Shown here: one piece after another, positions 1-7,500 of the stretch | Layout: every line of letters starts with the position of its first letter | How positions within the stretch are numbered: the stretch's first letter is position 1 | Source: Baffinella frigidus | Taxonomy: Eukaryota > Cryptophyceae > Cryptomonadales > Baffinellaceae | NCBI GenBank assembly: GCA_026770585.1 | Contig: MU646329.1 | Location: 132,532-144,429, forward strand | Direction: 5' to 3' | Length of the DNA stretch: 11,898 bases | Made by a program: the position numbers and the translations under genes | Notes under the pieces: generated by a model | Seen by the model: the letters and a program-made list of their open reading frames with translations, nothing else | Database searches by the model: none | What the model was told of the DNA's origin: nothing

Positions 1-94
1 GAGGTCCTAGGCTCCTAGGACTGGCCCTACTGTAGGACGCTAGGCCGGAGGTCCTAGGCTCCTAGGACTGGCCCTACTGTAGGACGCTAGGCCG
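1..94. repeat. 47-bp tandem repeat, two exact copies
   Basis: Positions 1-47 and 48-94 are identical. Each unit contains a near-palindrome built from two CCTAGG blocks, followed by CCCTACTGTAGG. The same words (TCCTAGGACCCTAC, AGTAGG) occur inside the foldback elements at 1208-1331, 1611-1734 and 6281-6399, so this may be a tandemised piece of a related element. The array may continue beyond the left edge of the window. Confidence 0.9.
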
Positions 95-190
95 GTGCGT
101 GTCCTTATTCGCGAGTAACCCTTGTATGTTGATCCAGTTGGAGGTGTTGAGGGGCAACGCGAGTATGAGACGATTTGTAGGGTGTGTCCT

Positions 191-364
191 GAGAGATGAC
201 GAGAGGGAGAGAGAGAGAGAAAGAAAGAGAGAGGGAGGGAGAGAGGGGGAGAGAGAGAGAGCGAGAGAGAGAGAGAGGGAGGGAGAGAAAGAGATAGAGA
301 GGGAGAGAGAGAGGGAGAGGGAGAGGGGGGGAGAGAGAGAGAGAGAGACAGGGAGGGAGAGAGT
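191..364. repeat. GA-rich microsatellite
   Basis: About 170 bp of almost pure purine on the plus strand, made of GA and GGGA runs. Reading frames through it give only Arg/Glu or Ser/Leu low-complexity peptides, so it is not treated as coding. Confidence 0.95.
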
Positions 365-416
365 AGGGTGTGTCCGCGTGGTGAGTCGCGGACGTGACGC
401 TGAAACCGAAGGGTAC

Positions 417-842
417 CCCTCTAATTTCTCAGGAAATGAGTGTCGGATCCTCGCCAAGCCTCTGGTGTCCAGAGGAAATGAGTGCCCAATCCCCTCCGAA
501 CCTCTACTGTCGAGAGGGAATGAGTGCCGACTCCTCTCTAAACCAGAGGGAAACAGTGCCCAATTCCCTCCGAACCTCTATTGTCGAGAGGAAATGAGTG
601 CCCACTCCTCTCCAAACCTCTACGCGTGTACTGTCGAGAGAAACCGAGCGTCGAATCTTCTCCAACCTCTACTTTCTAGAGGAACTGAGTGTCGACTCTT
701 CTCCAAACCCATTCTGTCGAGAGGAAATCAGCGCCCAATCCTCTCCAAACCAGAGGAAATGAGTGTCACCTCCCCTCGAACCCTCTAATCTTCAGAGAAA
801 ATGAGTGTCAACTCCTCTCCAAACCAGAGGAAGTGAGTGTGT
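417..842. repeat. Modular minisatellite, about 42-bp and 30-bp units
   Basis: About ten degenerate copies of a unit of the type GAGGAAATGAGTGYCRAYTCC plus CTCTCCAAACC. The ATGAGTG word recurs near 436, 478, 520, 552, 594, 686, 728, 758, 800 and 830, so spacings are mostly about 42 or about 30 bp. The difference is the presence or absence of a short linker of the type CTCTACTGTCGA. The plus-strand frame stays open through most of it, but successive units are read in different frames, so the open frame looks accidental. Confidence 0.85.
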
Positions 843-882
843 CGACTCCTGTGGTGCAGGCCAAGAAGGAGCAGAAAGAGGC

Positions 883-957
883 TGCGCGCGCATGAGCACA
901 TCACCCCACGGAGGGCTCTTGGGGGGGGTATTCAAAAGTCAATGCGCGCGCATGAGC
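883..957. repeat. Direct repeat TGCGCGCGCATGAGC
   Basis: The 15-mer TGCGCGCGCATGAGC occurs at 883-897 and again at 943-957, 60 bp apart. Around it (843-1200) the sequence is GC-rich with purine runs, and no gene or family member could be recognised. Confidence 0.7.
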
Positions 958-1205
958 GTCTTGATAGAGAGCGAGACTGGGAGGGCGTCTCGGGATACGG
1001 GGATACAGCCCCGTGTAGGATGGCCGGAGTGACCGCAGAGCGCCGAGAGAGCTCATCCTACACTGGCCTGTATCCCTATGGGAGCTAGTGGAGCCTCGGC
1101 GCTCTGCGCATCAAGATGCAGCGCGCTCGTGTCTTGCGCGCCCCTGTCTTGCGCTTCGAGAGCGAGACAGGGAGGTAGGGGGGGGCATGGCGAGAGATGG
1201 GAGAA

Positions 1206-1333
1206 TACAGGGGTACCTCGCTCATACGAAACCGCCCCCCCTAGGACCCTAGGACCCTACATTAGGCCTCTGCCCAGGGCCCTATGGTGGTCCTAGGGGG
1301 GGGACAGTTTCTTATGAGCGAGGTACCCCTGTA
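1206..1333. mobile_element. Foldback MITE, family A, copy 1
   Basis: A 124-bp element (1208-1331) flanked by TA on both sides. The terminal inverted repeats start CAGGGGTACCTCGCTCATA and continue into a G/C-homopolymer stretch (CCCCCCCTAGG against CCTAGGGGGGG). The interior holds further CCTAGG/CCCTA palindromes. It has no coding capacity. A TA target duplication with terminal repeats is typical of Tc1/mariner-type MITEs; the assignment to that superfamily is inference. Other copies are at 1322-1457 (inverted), 1609-1736 and 6279-6401. Confidence 0.85.
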
Positions 1334-1457
1334 CCTCGCTCATTAGAGACACCCACCTCCCTAGGACCACCATAGGGCCCTGGGCAGAGGCCTAATGTAG
1401 GGTCCTAGGGTCCTAGGGGGGGCGGTTTCGTAAGCGAGGTACCCTTGTACCCCTGTA
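1322..1457 (-). mobile_element. Foldback MITE, family A, inverted copy 2
   Basis: The reverse complement of the neighbouring copy at 1206-1333, sharing its terminal GGTACCCCTGTACCTCGCTC junction. The interior (CCTAGGACCACCATAGGGCC onwards) mirrors that of copy 1 almost base for base. The two together form a foldback of about 250 bp. The right end is frayed: a GGTACCCTTGTA end is followed by an extra CCCCTGTA. Confidence 0.8.
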
Positions 1458-1593
1458 CCCGCACTGCCGACGGACCATGGGGCGAGAGTTGGGACGAGGA
1501 CGCCTACTGGCAAAAGATGGGGGGGTAGATAGAGAAAGGAGGGGGGAGGGGGGGGGGCTGAATTAAAAAGCAGAGGCCAGTAGCGGAGCAGTG
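1458..1593. other. G-rich spacer
   Basis: Unique-looking sequence with a polypurine/G-rich tract at about 1516-1560 (runs of 5-10 G). No gene, RNA or element was recognised. Confidence 0.5.
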
Positions 1594-1608
1594 GGACAGT
1601 GTGGTCAG

Positions 1609-1736
1609 TACAGGGGTACCTCGCTCATAAGAAACCGCCTGACCCTAGGACCCTACAGTACGTGTAGGCCCATGCCTAGGGCCCTACGGTGGTCCTAGGG
1701 GGGGGGGCGGTTTCTTATGAGCCAGGTACCCCTGTA
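1609..1736. mobile_element. Foldback MITE, family A, copy 3, with 17-bp flanking repeats
   Basis: The element at 1611-1734 has ends CAGGGGTACCTCGCTCATAA and its inverse, a TA at each edge, and the same CCTAGG-rich interior as the other family A copies. It is bracketed by a perfect 17-bp direct repeat, GGACAGTGTGGTCAGTA, at 1594-1610 and 1737-1753. That is far longer than the TA duplication suggested by the other copies. Confidence 0.85.
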
Positions 1737-1753
1737 GGACAGTGTGGTCAGTA

Positions 1754-2004
1754 GATGGTCTGAACGGCGCCAAATGTGTTTCTCGGATTTGTCTGCAGCT
1801 GCGCTTAGAGAAGGGTGGCTCACGTATCTCTGAAAGTGTTTTTTGAAAGTGTGGTTTCACATTTTAGGTTTTTAAAAGCCCGGAAAGACCCCCAAAACCT
1901 GGCTTTGCGGAGTTTCCTGGTCCCGAGGCGGGGCCGTCGGCCGCTCGATTGGGTGTAAGGTTTGAACCCCTGGGCTCATTTCACTTTTCTCGACGGTTTT
2001 GGAA
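1754..2004. other. Non-coding stretch, possible 5' extension of repeat B
   Basis: AT-richer sequence containing AAAGTGTTTTTTGAAAGTG (about 1832), which resembles AAAGTGTTTTTCAAGAATG at 3189, just before the second copy of repeat B. The dispersed repeat that starts at 2005 may therefore begin further upstream with indels. No gene was seen. Confidence 0.4.
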
Positions 2005-2188
2005 TCTAGGGCATCAGAGGCCCGTAAAAACATGATTCCCCCAACACCACCGCATCTGGCTGTGCACACCCTTCCCCTCCTCGCAAAACCTTGTTCCAAC
2101 AAAAATGCTCAAGTTTTGAGGCCTACCACTTTGCGAGGATGTGCTTTTTGAAGCAAGCTGGTGTAGAACAGTTGGAGGAACATAGTCC
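2005..2188 (+). repeat. Dispersed repeat B, copy 1
   Basis: About 185 bp, matching 3235-3428 in the same orientation at roughly 80-85% identity by eye. Shared blocks include GCATCAGAGG, ACCACCGCATCTGG, CCTCCTCGCAAAA, GGCCTACCACTTTGCGAGGA and GTTGGAGGAA. No long open frame is conserved between the copies, so it is scored as a non-coding mobile or duplicated sequence. Confidence 0.8.
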
Positions 2189-2276
2189 TATAGGTCTTTT
2201 AGGTTCTTTTAACTCCCACCATAGGCGGACACCGGAACTTGTTCTGTCCTTCTGTAGTTCGTGACTTTGGAGCCTT

Positions 2277-2416
2277 TAGGTCCTTTAGGTTTAGGTCCTT
2301 TAGCCAATTTTGACTTGAGGTCCTTTAGGTTTTTTAACGCTCCCAACATAGCCCAACGACACGCCCTTCCGAAGAAAGGAGCTTTCCCGCCAAATAACCT
2401 GTTTGTGATTCTCCAC
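2277..2416 (+). repeat. Dispersed repeat D, copy 1 (TTTAGGTCC-rich)
   Basis: Starts with repeats of AGGTCCTTTAGG, then CTCCCAACATAGCCCAACGA, CACGCCCTTCCG and AAATAACCTGTTTGTG, ending CTCCAC. It matches 4081-4222, the copy just before the gene, at both ends, but lacks the GAAAGCATTTTTGCTTTC hairpin segment found in copies at 3727 and 4081. The peptide-like Lys/Gly/Pro frame on the minus strand follows from the TTTAGGTCC repeat. Confidence 0.8.
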
Positions 2417-2575
2417 GGCGCCGTGGCATGCCATGAGCACGCGGGGGGAATAAGGAAGGTCGGTCGCAGCCACAAGCTCAGATTCCTGCCCCCGAAACTC
2501 CGTTCCACTCACGGGCGTCCCTGTGTGGCTCGGTGACCTTCCAGATAGAGAGTGGGTGAAAACGAAGACCTGAAA

Positions 2576-2735
2576 AGATAAGGGTTTAGGGTCGGAGGTT
2601 TACTGTTCAGGATTTAGGGTTTAGGGTCCAGGGTTTAGTGCCTCGGGGTTTAGGGTTTAGGGTTCAGGGTTTAGGTCGCAGGAGGGTTTAGCGTTCAGGA
2701 TGTAGGGTTTAGGGTTTATGGTTAATAAAGAGTTG
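2576..2735. repeat. Interstitial TTTAGGG-type telomere-like tract
   Basis: Many exact GGGTTTAGGGTTTAGGG blocks interspersed with variants (TTCAGGG, TCCAGGG, TTTAGTG). The G-rich strand is on the plus strand. It is degenerate and internal, so it is not a chromosome end. Similar tracts with the C-rich strand on the plus strand occur at 4574-4646 and 11566-11898. Confidence 0.9.
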
Positions 2736-2824
2736 AGTTTTGAGTTTTGTTAAGTTTTGAGTGTTCAAGGTTTGTACTTCAAGCCCATTCTTCTTTGTTG
2801 GGCAAAAGATTGCTGACCAGGTTT

Positions 2825-3100
2825 GCTTTACACAGGTTAAGAGCCAGAACATGGACCTTGTGCGTGGCCTTTCCATTGCTCGAAGGTTTATAACCCGGAA
2901 GCAGTGTAAAGCGAGGTTGCAGAAGCAGGTTATTTGGCTCGGTCAAATTTACCAGTCAAATTTAACGCTTTACACCGGTTATGAGCCACGACCAGGTCAA
3001 ATTTAAAGCTTTACACCGGCTATGAGCCAGAACAAGGACCTCGTTCGTGGCCTGTCCGACATTGATCGTAGGCTCATAACCCGGACAAGCAGTGTAAAGC
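2825..3100. repeat. Cluster of GCTTTACAC palindromic elements
   Basis: Two full small foldbacks (2825-2912 and 3008-3100) start GCTTTACAC, continue into GGTTAxGAGCC, and end with the inverse blocks CATAACCCGG and GTGTAAAGC. Between their ends both contain GAACAxGGACCTxGT and CGTGGCC. A partial copy begins at 2967, giving a 41-bp tandem step to 3008 that includes GGTCAAATTTAAxGCTTTAC. An inverted fragment of this last motif (TGTAAAGCGTAAAATTTGACC) sits at about 4226-4246, upstream of the gene. No coding capacity was seen. Confidence 0.75.
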
Positions 3101-3234
3101 GAGGGCGGGGAAAACAAGTGATTCGTCTCGGGACATGATCTTTCCGGACTGAAACCAAAAATCTGAGATGACATTCTCGGAGCTTTTAAAGTGTTTTTCA
3201 AGAATGTAGGTCCTTTTCAAATCCGCTGCATAAA

Positions 3235-3428
3235 TCTAGAGCATCAGAGGCTCGCAAACATACTCAACATACGACTCCCCAAACCACCGCATCTGGTTTT
3301 GCAACCCCCCCCCCCCTCCTCGCAAAAACCTTGTTTCAACAAAGATGCTTCAGTTTCAAGGCCTACCACTTTGCGAGGATGTGTTTTTTGAAGCATGCTG
3401 GGACAGAAAAGTTGGAGGAATCAAAGTC
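3235..3428 (+). repeat. Dispersed repeat B, copy 2
   Basis: The second copy of the 185-bp repeat at 2005-2188, with a long C run (about 3307-3318) where the first copy has CCCTTCCCC. It keeps the end GTTGGAGGAA. It lies before a further TTTAGGTCC-rich stretch, as the first copy does, so B followed by D may be one composite repeat unit. Confidence 0.8.
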
Positions 3429-3535
3429 CGTGACTTTGGAGCGGGGGAAAAGCGAGGTTGATCAATTTGGTACACACGACCGCTTCACGCTAGGGGGAGA
3501 GACCAGCCCGCTACCACCCCGGAAAGCTCCATTTT

Positions 3536-3834
3536 TTAGGTCCTTCAGGTTTTGATTTCTCCCAAGCCCATAGCCCAACGACACGCCTGGAATCCTCTAG
3601 GTCCTTTAGGTTCTTCGAGTTCCCAAGATAGGAGGACACGAAGAAGGGGGGAAAGTGAGCTGGAACTTATCTGCATGTCCTTTATGTCCTTTATGTCCTG
3701 TAGGTTTAGGTCCTTTAAGGTCCTGGTCCTTTAGGTCCTTTAGGTTTTAATTTCTCCCAACATAGCCCAACGACACGCGTTCCGTAAAAGGGATCTGCAG
3801 AGAAAGCATTTTTGCTTTCGGATCGCGTTTCTCC
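3536..3834 (+). repeat. Dispersed repeat D, copies 2 and 3
   Basis: A short copy at 3536-3583 (TTAGGTCCTTCAGG, then CTCCCAAGCCCATAGCCC) is followed by several TTTAGGTCC/TTTATGTCC units around 3598-3745. A longer copy at 3727-3834 contains TTTCTCCCAACATAGCCCAA and the hairpin GAAAGCATTTTTGCTTTC (3802-3819; 7-bp stem, TTTT loop) followed by GGATCGCGTTT. No gene was found. Confidence 0.8.
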
Positions 3835-4080
3835 AGTCCTTTAGGTCCCAGTGCAGCTGAATTTAGGCACTTATTGACACTTATTGACTTTATTCGAAAG
3901 TGAAATGCACGGCACAGAATTGAGGCGAGCTTAGAAAAATATCCGGGTAATCATCCGGTTGAATCCTAAGGCAAGAAACTGCCACTACCCATAGTAGGGG
4001 AGATTCACCAAGATTTTACCCACCAAAACCCGGTGACGGATCACCGGTCGGTGAGGCAAGCCCCTCCTTTAGTTTTTTCA
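3835..4080. other. Non-coding stretch with a CCGGTGA hairpin
   Basis: Contains a small tandem CACTTATTGA pair (about 3870-3890) and a perfect 7-bp-stem hairpin, CCGGTGA-CGGA-TCACCGG (4030-4047). I looked for a tRNA or small RNA here and could not fold one. No gene was recognised. Confidence 0.4.
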
Positions 4081-4222
4081 TCCTTTAGGTCCTTGAGGTT
4101 TTAATTTCTCCCAACATAGCCCAACGACACGCCCTTCCGTAGAAAGGACTGCAGAGAAAGCATTTTTGCTTTCGGATCGCGTTTGCTCATTCCCCGTAAA
4201 TAACCTGTTTGTGCGTCTCCAC
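4081..4222 (+). repeat. Dispersed repeat D, copy 4, directly upstream of the gene
   Basis: The most complete copy of the family: TTTAGGTCC start, CTCCCAACATAGCCCAACGA, CACGCCCTTCCGTAGAAAGG, the hairpin GAAAGCATTTTTGCTTTC at 4156-4173, GGATCGCGTTT, and the end CCTGTTTGTG-CGTCTCCAC. It stops 84 bp before the ATG at 4307, so the gene's proximal promoter or 5' UTR must overlap or abut it. A regulatory role is only a possibility. Confidence 0.8.
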
Positions 4223-4306
4223 CCTCTGTAAAGCGTAAAATTTGACCAGCACAGCATCTAAAGCCGCTGGTTGGGACAGTCGGAGCTTAAGAAGACCACT
4301 CTCGCT
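4223..4306 (+). promoter_or_regulatory. Probable 5' UTR / proximal upstream region
   Basis: This 84-bp stretch lies between repeat D and the start codon. An in-frame TAA at 4259-4261 is followed by no ATG until 4307, which supports that start. The context is CTCGCTATGG, with G at +4. There is no clear TATA box. Several AG dinucleotides are present and could serve a trans-spliced leader if the organism uses one; that is speculative. Its first 20 or so bases are an inverted fragment of the GCTTTACAC element. Confidence 0.4.
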
Positions 4307-4537
4307 ATGGCGTTCTCCCGCCGCTTCGCGCCAGTCATGGCGTTCATGCTGCCGATGGCCGGCGCGTTCTCGACGCCTGCCACGGCCACACTTTCCCGCT
4401 CAGTGGGTGCCGCGGGGGCCCGCAGCCTGTGCATGCAGAGCAACACCGAGGCCCCGAAAGGCAAGCTTCTCGTCCTTGGCGGGACCGGGTTCGTGGGTGC
4501 ACGTATCACCGAGCTGGCGCTCGAGCGGGGCTACGAG
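4307..4537 (+). CDS. Exon 1: signal/transit peptide and NAD(P)-binding GGTGFVG
   Basis: Encodes residues 1-77, from the ATG at 4307 to Glu77 of ERGYE. Intron 1 starts with GT at 4538 (GAG|GTTTCG), phase 0. The coding part is strongly GC-rich with C/G third positions, unlike the surrounding sequence. The first in-frame stop upstream is at 4259, so no earlier ATG is possible in this exon. Confidence 0.85.
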
Positions 4538-7500
4538 GTTTCGAACCCACACCGGCCTAGAATTTCAGGGTTCGCGTTTAGTGTAACCCTAACCCCTGAA
4601 CCATGAACCCTGAACCCTAAACCCTACACCCTGACCCCCAAACCCTCAACTCCAAGCCCCATACCCCACAACCCCCACCCCGCACCCCACACCACCCACA
4701 CCCCACCCCGCACCCCATACCAGCAAGCCTCGAGTGGGGCTACGAGGTTTGCCGCCCTCAACTCCAAGCCCCACACCCCACAGCCTACACCCCGCACCCC
4801 ACACCACCCACACCCCACCCCGCACCCCATACCAGCAGACCTCGAGTGGGGCTACGAGGTTTGCTGCCTTCAAACCCTGAACCGCCCCAGACACAGCGTC
4901 CACGGAGAAGGTTAGAGAAAGGCCCTCACATTCTCCTCGCCATCGCAGATTGTGTCACTCTCGCGCCGGGGAAACCCAACGGAGGGTCTGCCCGTCACCG
5001 CCACAACCAAGGGCGTCACGTGGCGCACCGGCGACGCTGCAAAACCGGAGGAGGTGGAGAAGGTGCTCGCCGAGGGAGGCTTCACAGGCGTCATTCACGC
5101 GATTGGTAGCACCCTGCCCCGCGATGATTTCTCGTGTTTTTTTGTTTGTTTTGTTTGATGCACACACACACACACACACACACCGTCACTTGCTCACTCA
5201 CCGTCCAACCATTTGTAAATCTGCTTGCCTACTTACCCTTGTGGGTACGCCTGTGCTGAGAGGTTGGCGTTTCGGGGGCATGGCTGCTATGCCACCACCA
5301 ACCCTCACGGGAGGACCAAATCGTTCATTTTACATCCTTGGTTCTACCTGGGCAAGACCCCCTTTTTCGGGGGGTCTGGCAAGGTAAATTGAAGGACATA
5401 AAATCGACCATTTGGTCCTGCCCCAGGCGGGAAGGGTTGGCGTTGCGAGTGCATGGCTGCTATCTAGCTCTGTTTCACTCTGGTAGACTAAATCGATTAT
5501 GTCCTTTTATTCAACTCGAAACGCCAAAAGTCATCTTTTTCAAAGGGATTTGTCAACGTTTGGCGAACCGTTGCGATCTGGTCTCACCAAATTGGTGAGA
5601 CCAAATCGAGAGGAACAGAGCTAGGCTATGCCAGCTGGGCCAGACGACAGGATACTCGGTTCTGTGTCCCACGGTTCTGAGCTCATCACCTCGAAATCCC
5701 CTGGGGACAGCCTAGCAACGAGTGCCGTGCGGTGCAGGAGGCAGGAGGTACTTATCCGGGGAAACCTATTTTTCTTTCATTTGATGGCAGCGAAAATTAC
5801 TACACAAATGCTTTAATATTACTAATAAGAACGAATTGTGTAGTAATTTTCGTTGCCATCAAATGAAAGAAAAATAGGTTTCCCCGGACGAGTACCCCCC
5901 GCGGGTGGAAAGACGTGCCCTGCCGCTCGTTGTTTGACCAGCGTGACTTTGCGCGCAGGCATGCTGTTTGAGGGGAACATCAACAAATACGCCTCGGGGT
6001 CGCGGTCCGTACCGCGCGAGGGCGCGACTTACGACGAAATCACGAGGTCTCCCAACCTCAAACTGATCATCAGTTTTTGACCAGAAAAATCAGTTGTTTG
6101 TTGTTGGAAACGCTGCTCCCCGTCCGGACGAGGAGCCCGCTGGAGGCTTGAGACGCCCCAGCGAAATTCACTTCAGTGGCTTGCCTCGCCTGGAAAGGCC
6201 CCTTACGACGGCGTGCCTCCACCTGAGATCTCGGGGCTATCCACGGCATCCTGGAGGTTCCCACCAAATCTGCCGCGTTACAGAGGTACCTCGCTCATAA
6301 GAAACCGCCCCCCCATAGGACCCTACAGTAGGCCTATGCCTAGGGCCCTATGGTGGTCCTTTGGGGGGGGGGTGGTTTCTTATGAGCGAGGTACCCCTGT
6401 ACTCTTGCGTACCCGGGGATGCCTTTTGCTTTGAGACGCCCCCCTCTCTCGACGTTTGTCTCGGTGGGCAGCGCTCTGTCGAAGAGCAAAACGGCGTGCC
6501 GCGTTCTTGCGCACCTTACGAATTCGTTTTTTTTTTGCGCGATCTTCTACACGATCTCATCTCAGACAATGCATTTATCAATGAGTTTCTCTCTAGTTAA
6601 CTCCCCCATAAAACCGTCAACTTGGTGTTTACTATTATTATTTAAAATATCAAGTTGAACGTTTTGAGGGGCAGTTGAAGTTAGAGAAACGCATTAATAG
6701 ATACATCGTCTGAGATTAGAACCGATCCGATGGTCACTCGCCGCACTCCACTGCGAATCTGGATATTTTGTAAAAGTAAACACCCCCACAAGTCTGTCAA
6801 CTTTAGAACCGAGATACACCATCGGTGTACTTGGATTTTCGATTTTCGCCTTGAGTTGACTAATACAAAAACTTCGCCCCAGCAGTGCACTCTCGCGTGA
6901 ATGTCACCCAGGAATGTCACCCAGGAGGAGCCACCATCTTGCCACCAACCCTCATGGCTTGGGCAAATCGACGATTTTCGAGTTCCCGAGTTCAAGGGGA
7001 ATTGGAGCCGTTAAAGTCGGATTCCGACTTCAACCCCCTTGAAATCCCACATCGAAAACCGTCGATTTGCCCAAGCCGTGAGGGTTGGTGGTGTTCTGCA
7101 TTGGCGCACATTCGCGCAAAGGGCAGCGAACGCGACCTGTGTGTTTCTGTATTTATGTGTTTTGGAATCTGATGTGCCCCCCCCCCCACCGGTTAGCAGC
7201 CCACCGGGGGCTTCACGGATACAGTCCATCTAAACGATGTGTACTAGAATCTTATCCATTTGCATTGGATTCTAACCGCGTTTCCCCCGGATATCCGGGG
7301 GAAAAGGAACTCAGCCGCTGCTAAGTGGTGGGTCGGCGTCCAGTGGACTACACGGGCATTGGTTGAATGCCCCCTACGTGTATGATCCATAGGACCGTAC
7401 GGTAGGCAATCCGTAGGTATACGGGGTTTTGAAATCGGCGTTCTGGGCACAGGATCTCCGGGCAGAGGATCGTGACCCTGTTCACGATCCGACGTGCTTA

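Larger units (their letters stand above)
4538..4948 (+). other. Intron 1 (411 bp)
   Basis: GT at 4538 and AG at 4947-4948, preceded by a pyrimidine-rich stretch (CATTCTCCTCGCCATCGCAG). Joining here converts GYE into GYE-IVSLSRRG, the expected strand 2 sequence. It is filled with a telomere-like tract and a 112-bp tandem repeat that contains copies of the exon 1 end. Confidence 0.85.
5106..5958 (+). other. Intron 2 (853 bp)
   Basis: GT at 5106, AG at 5957-5958 (TTTGCGCGCAG). Contents in order: a T-rich stretch, a CA microsatellite, and three different foldback elements (about 5295-5441, 5464-5624, 5747-5896). Splicing restores HAIG-MLFEGNINKYASGS, the expected sequence of the family. Confidence 0.85.

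Noticed and set aside
74-457. 127-codon minus-strand open frame rich in Ser and Leu
   Set aside because: It is the complement of the GA microsatellite read as Ser/Leu repeats, with no other content.
99-788. 229-codon plus-strand open frame
   Set aside because: It runs through the GA microsatellite (Arg/Glu run) and then a minisatellite whose units are read in different frames; no domain or signal is visible.
2209-2536. Overlapping 70-99-codon frames on both strands
   Set aside because: They lie on repeat D; the Lys/Gly/Pro pattern mirrors the TTTAGGTCC repeats, and other copies of the repeat do not preserve the frames.
3935-3980. tRNA-like GGTTGAATCC near 3956
   Set aside because: No matching acceptor, D or anticodon arms could be built around it.
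4624-4903. Gly/Val/Trp-rich minus-strand frames in intron 1
   Set aside because: They come from the CACCCC-type part of the 112-bp tandem repeat inside a well-supported intron.
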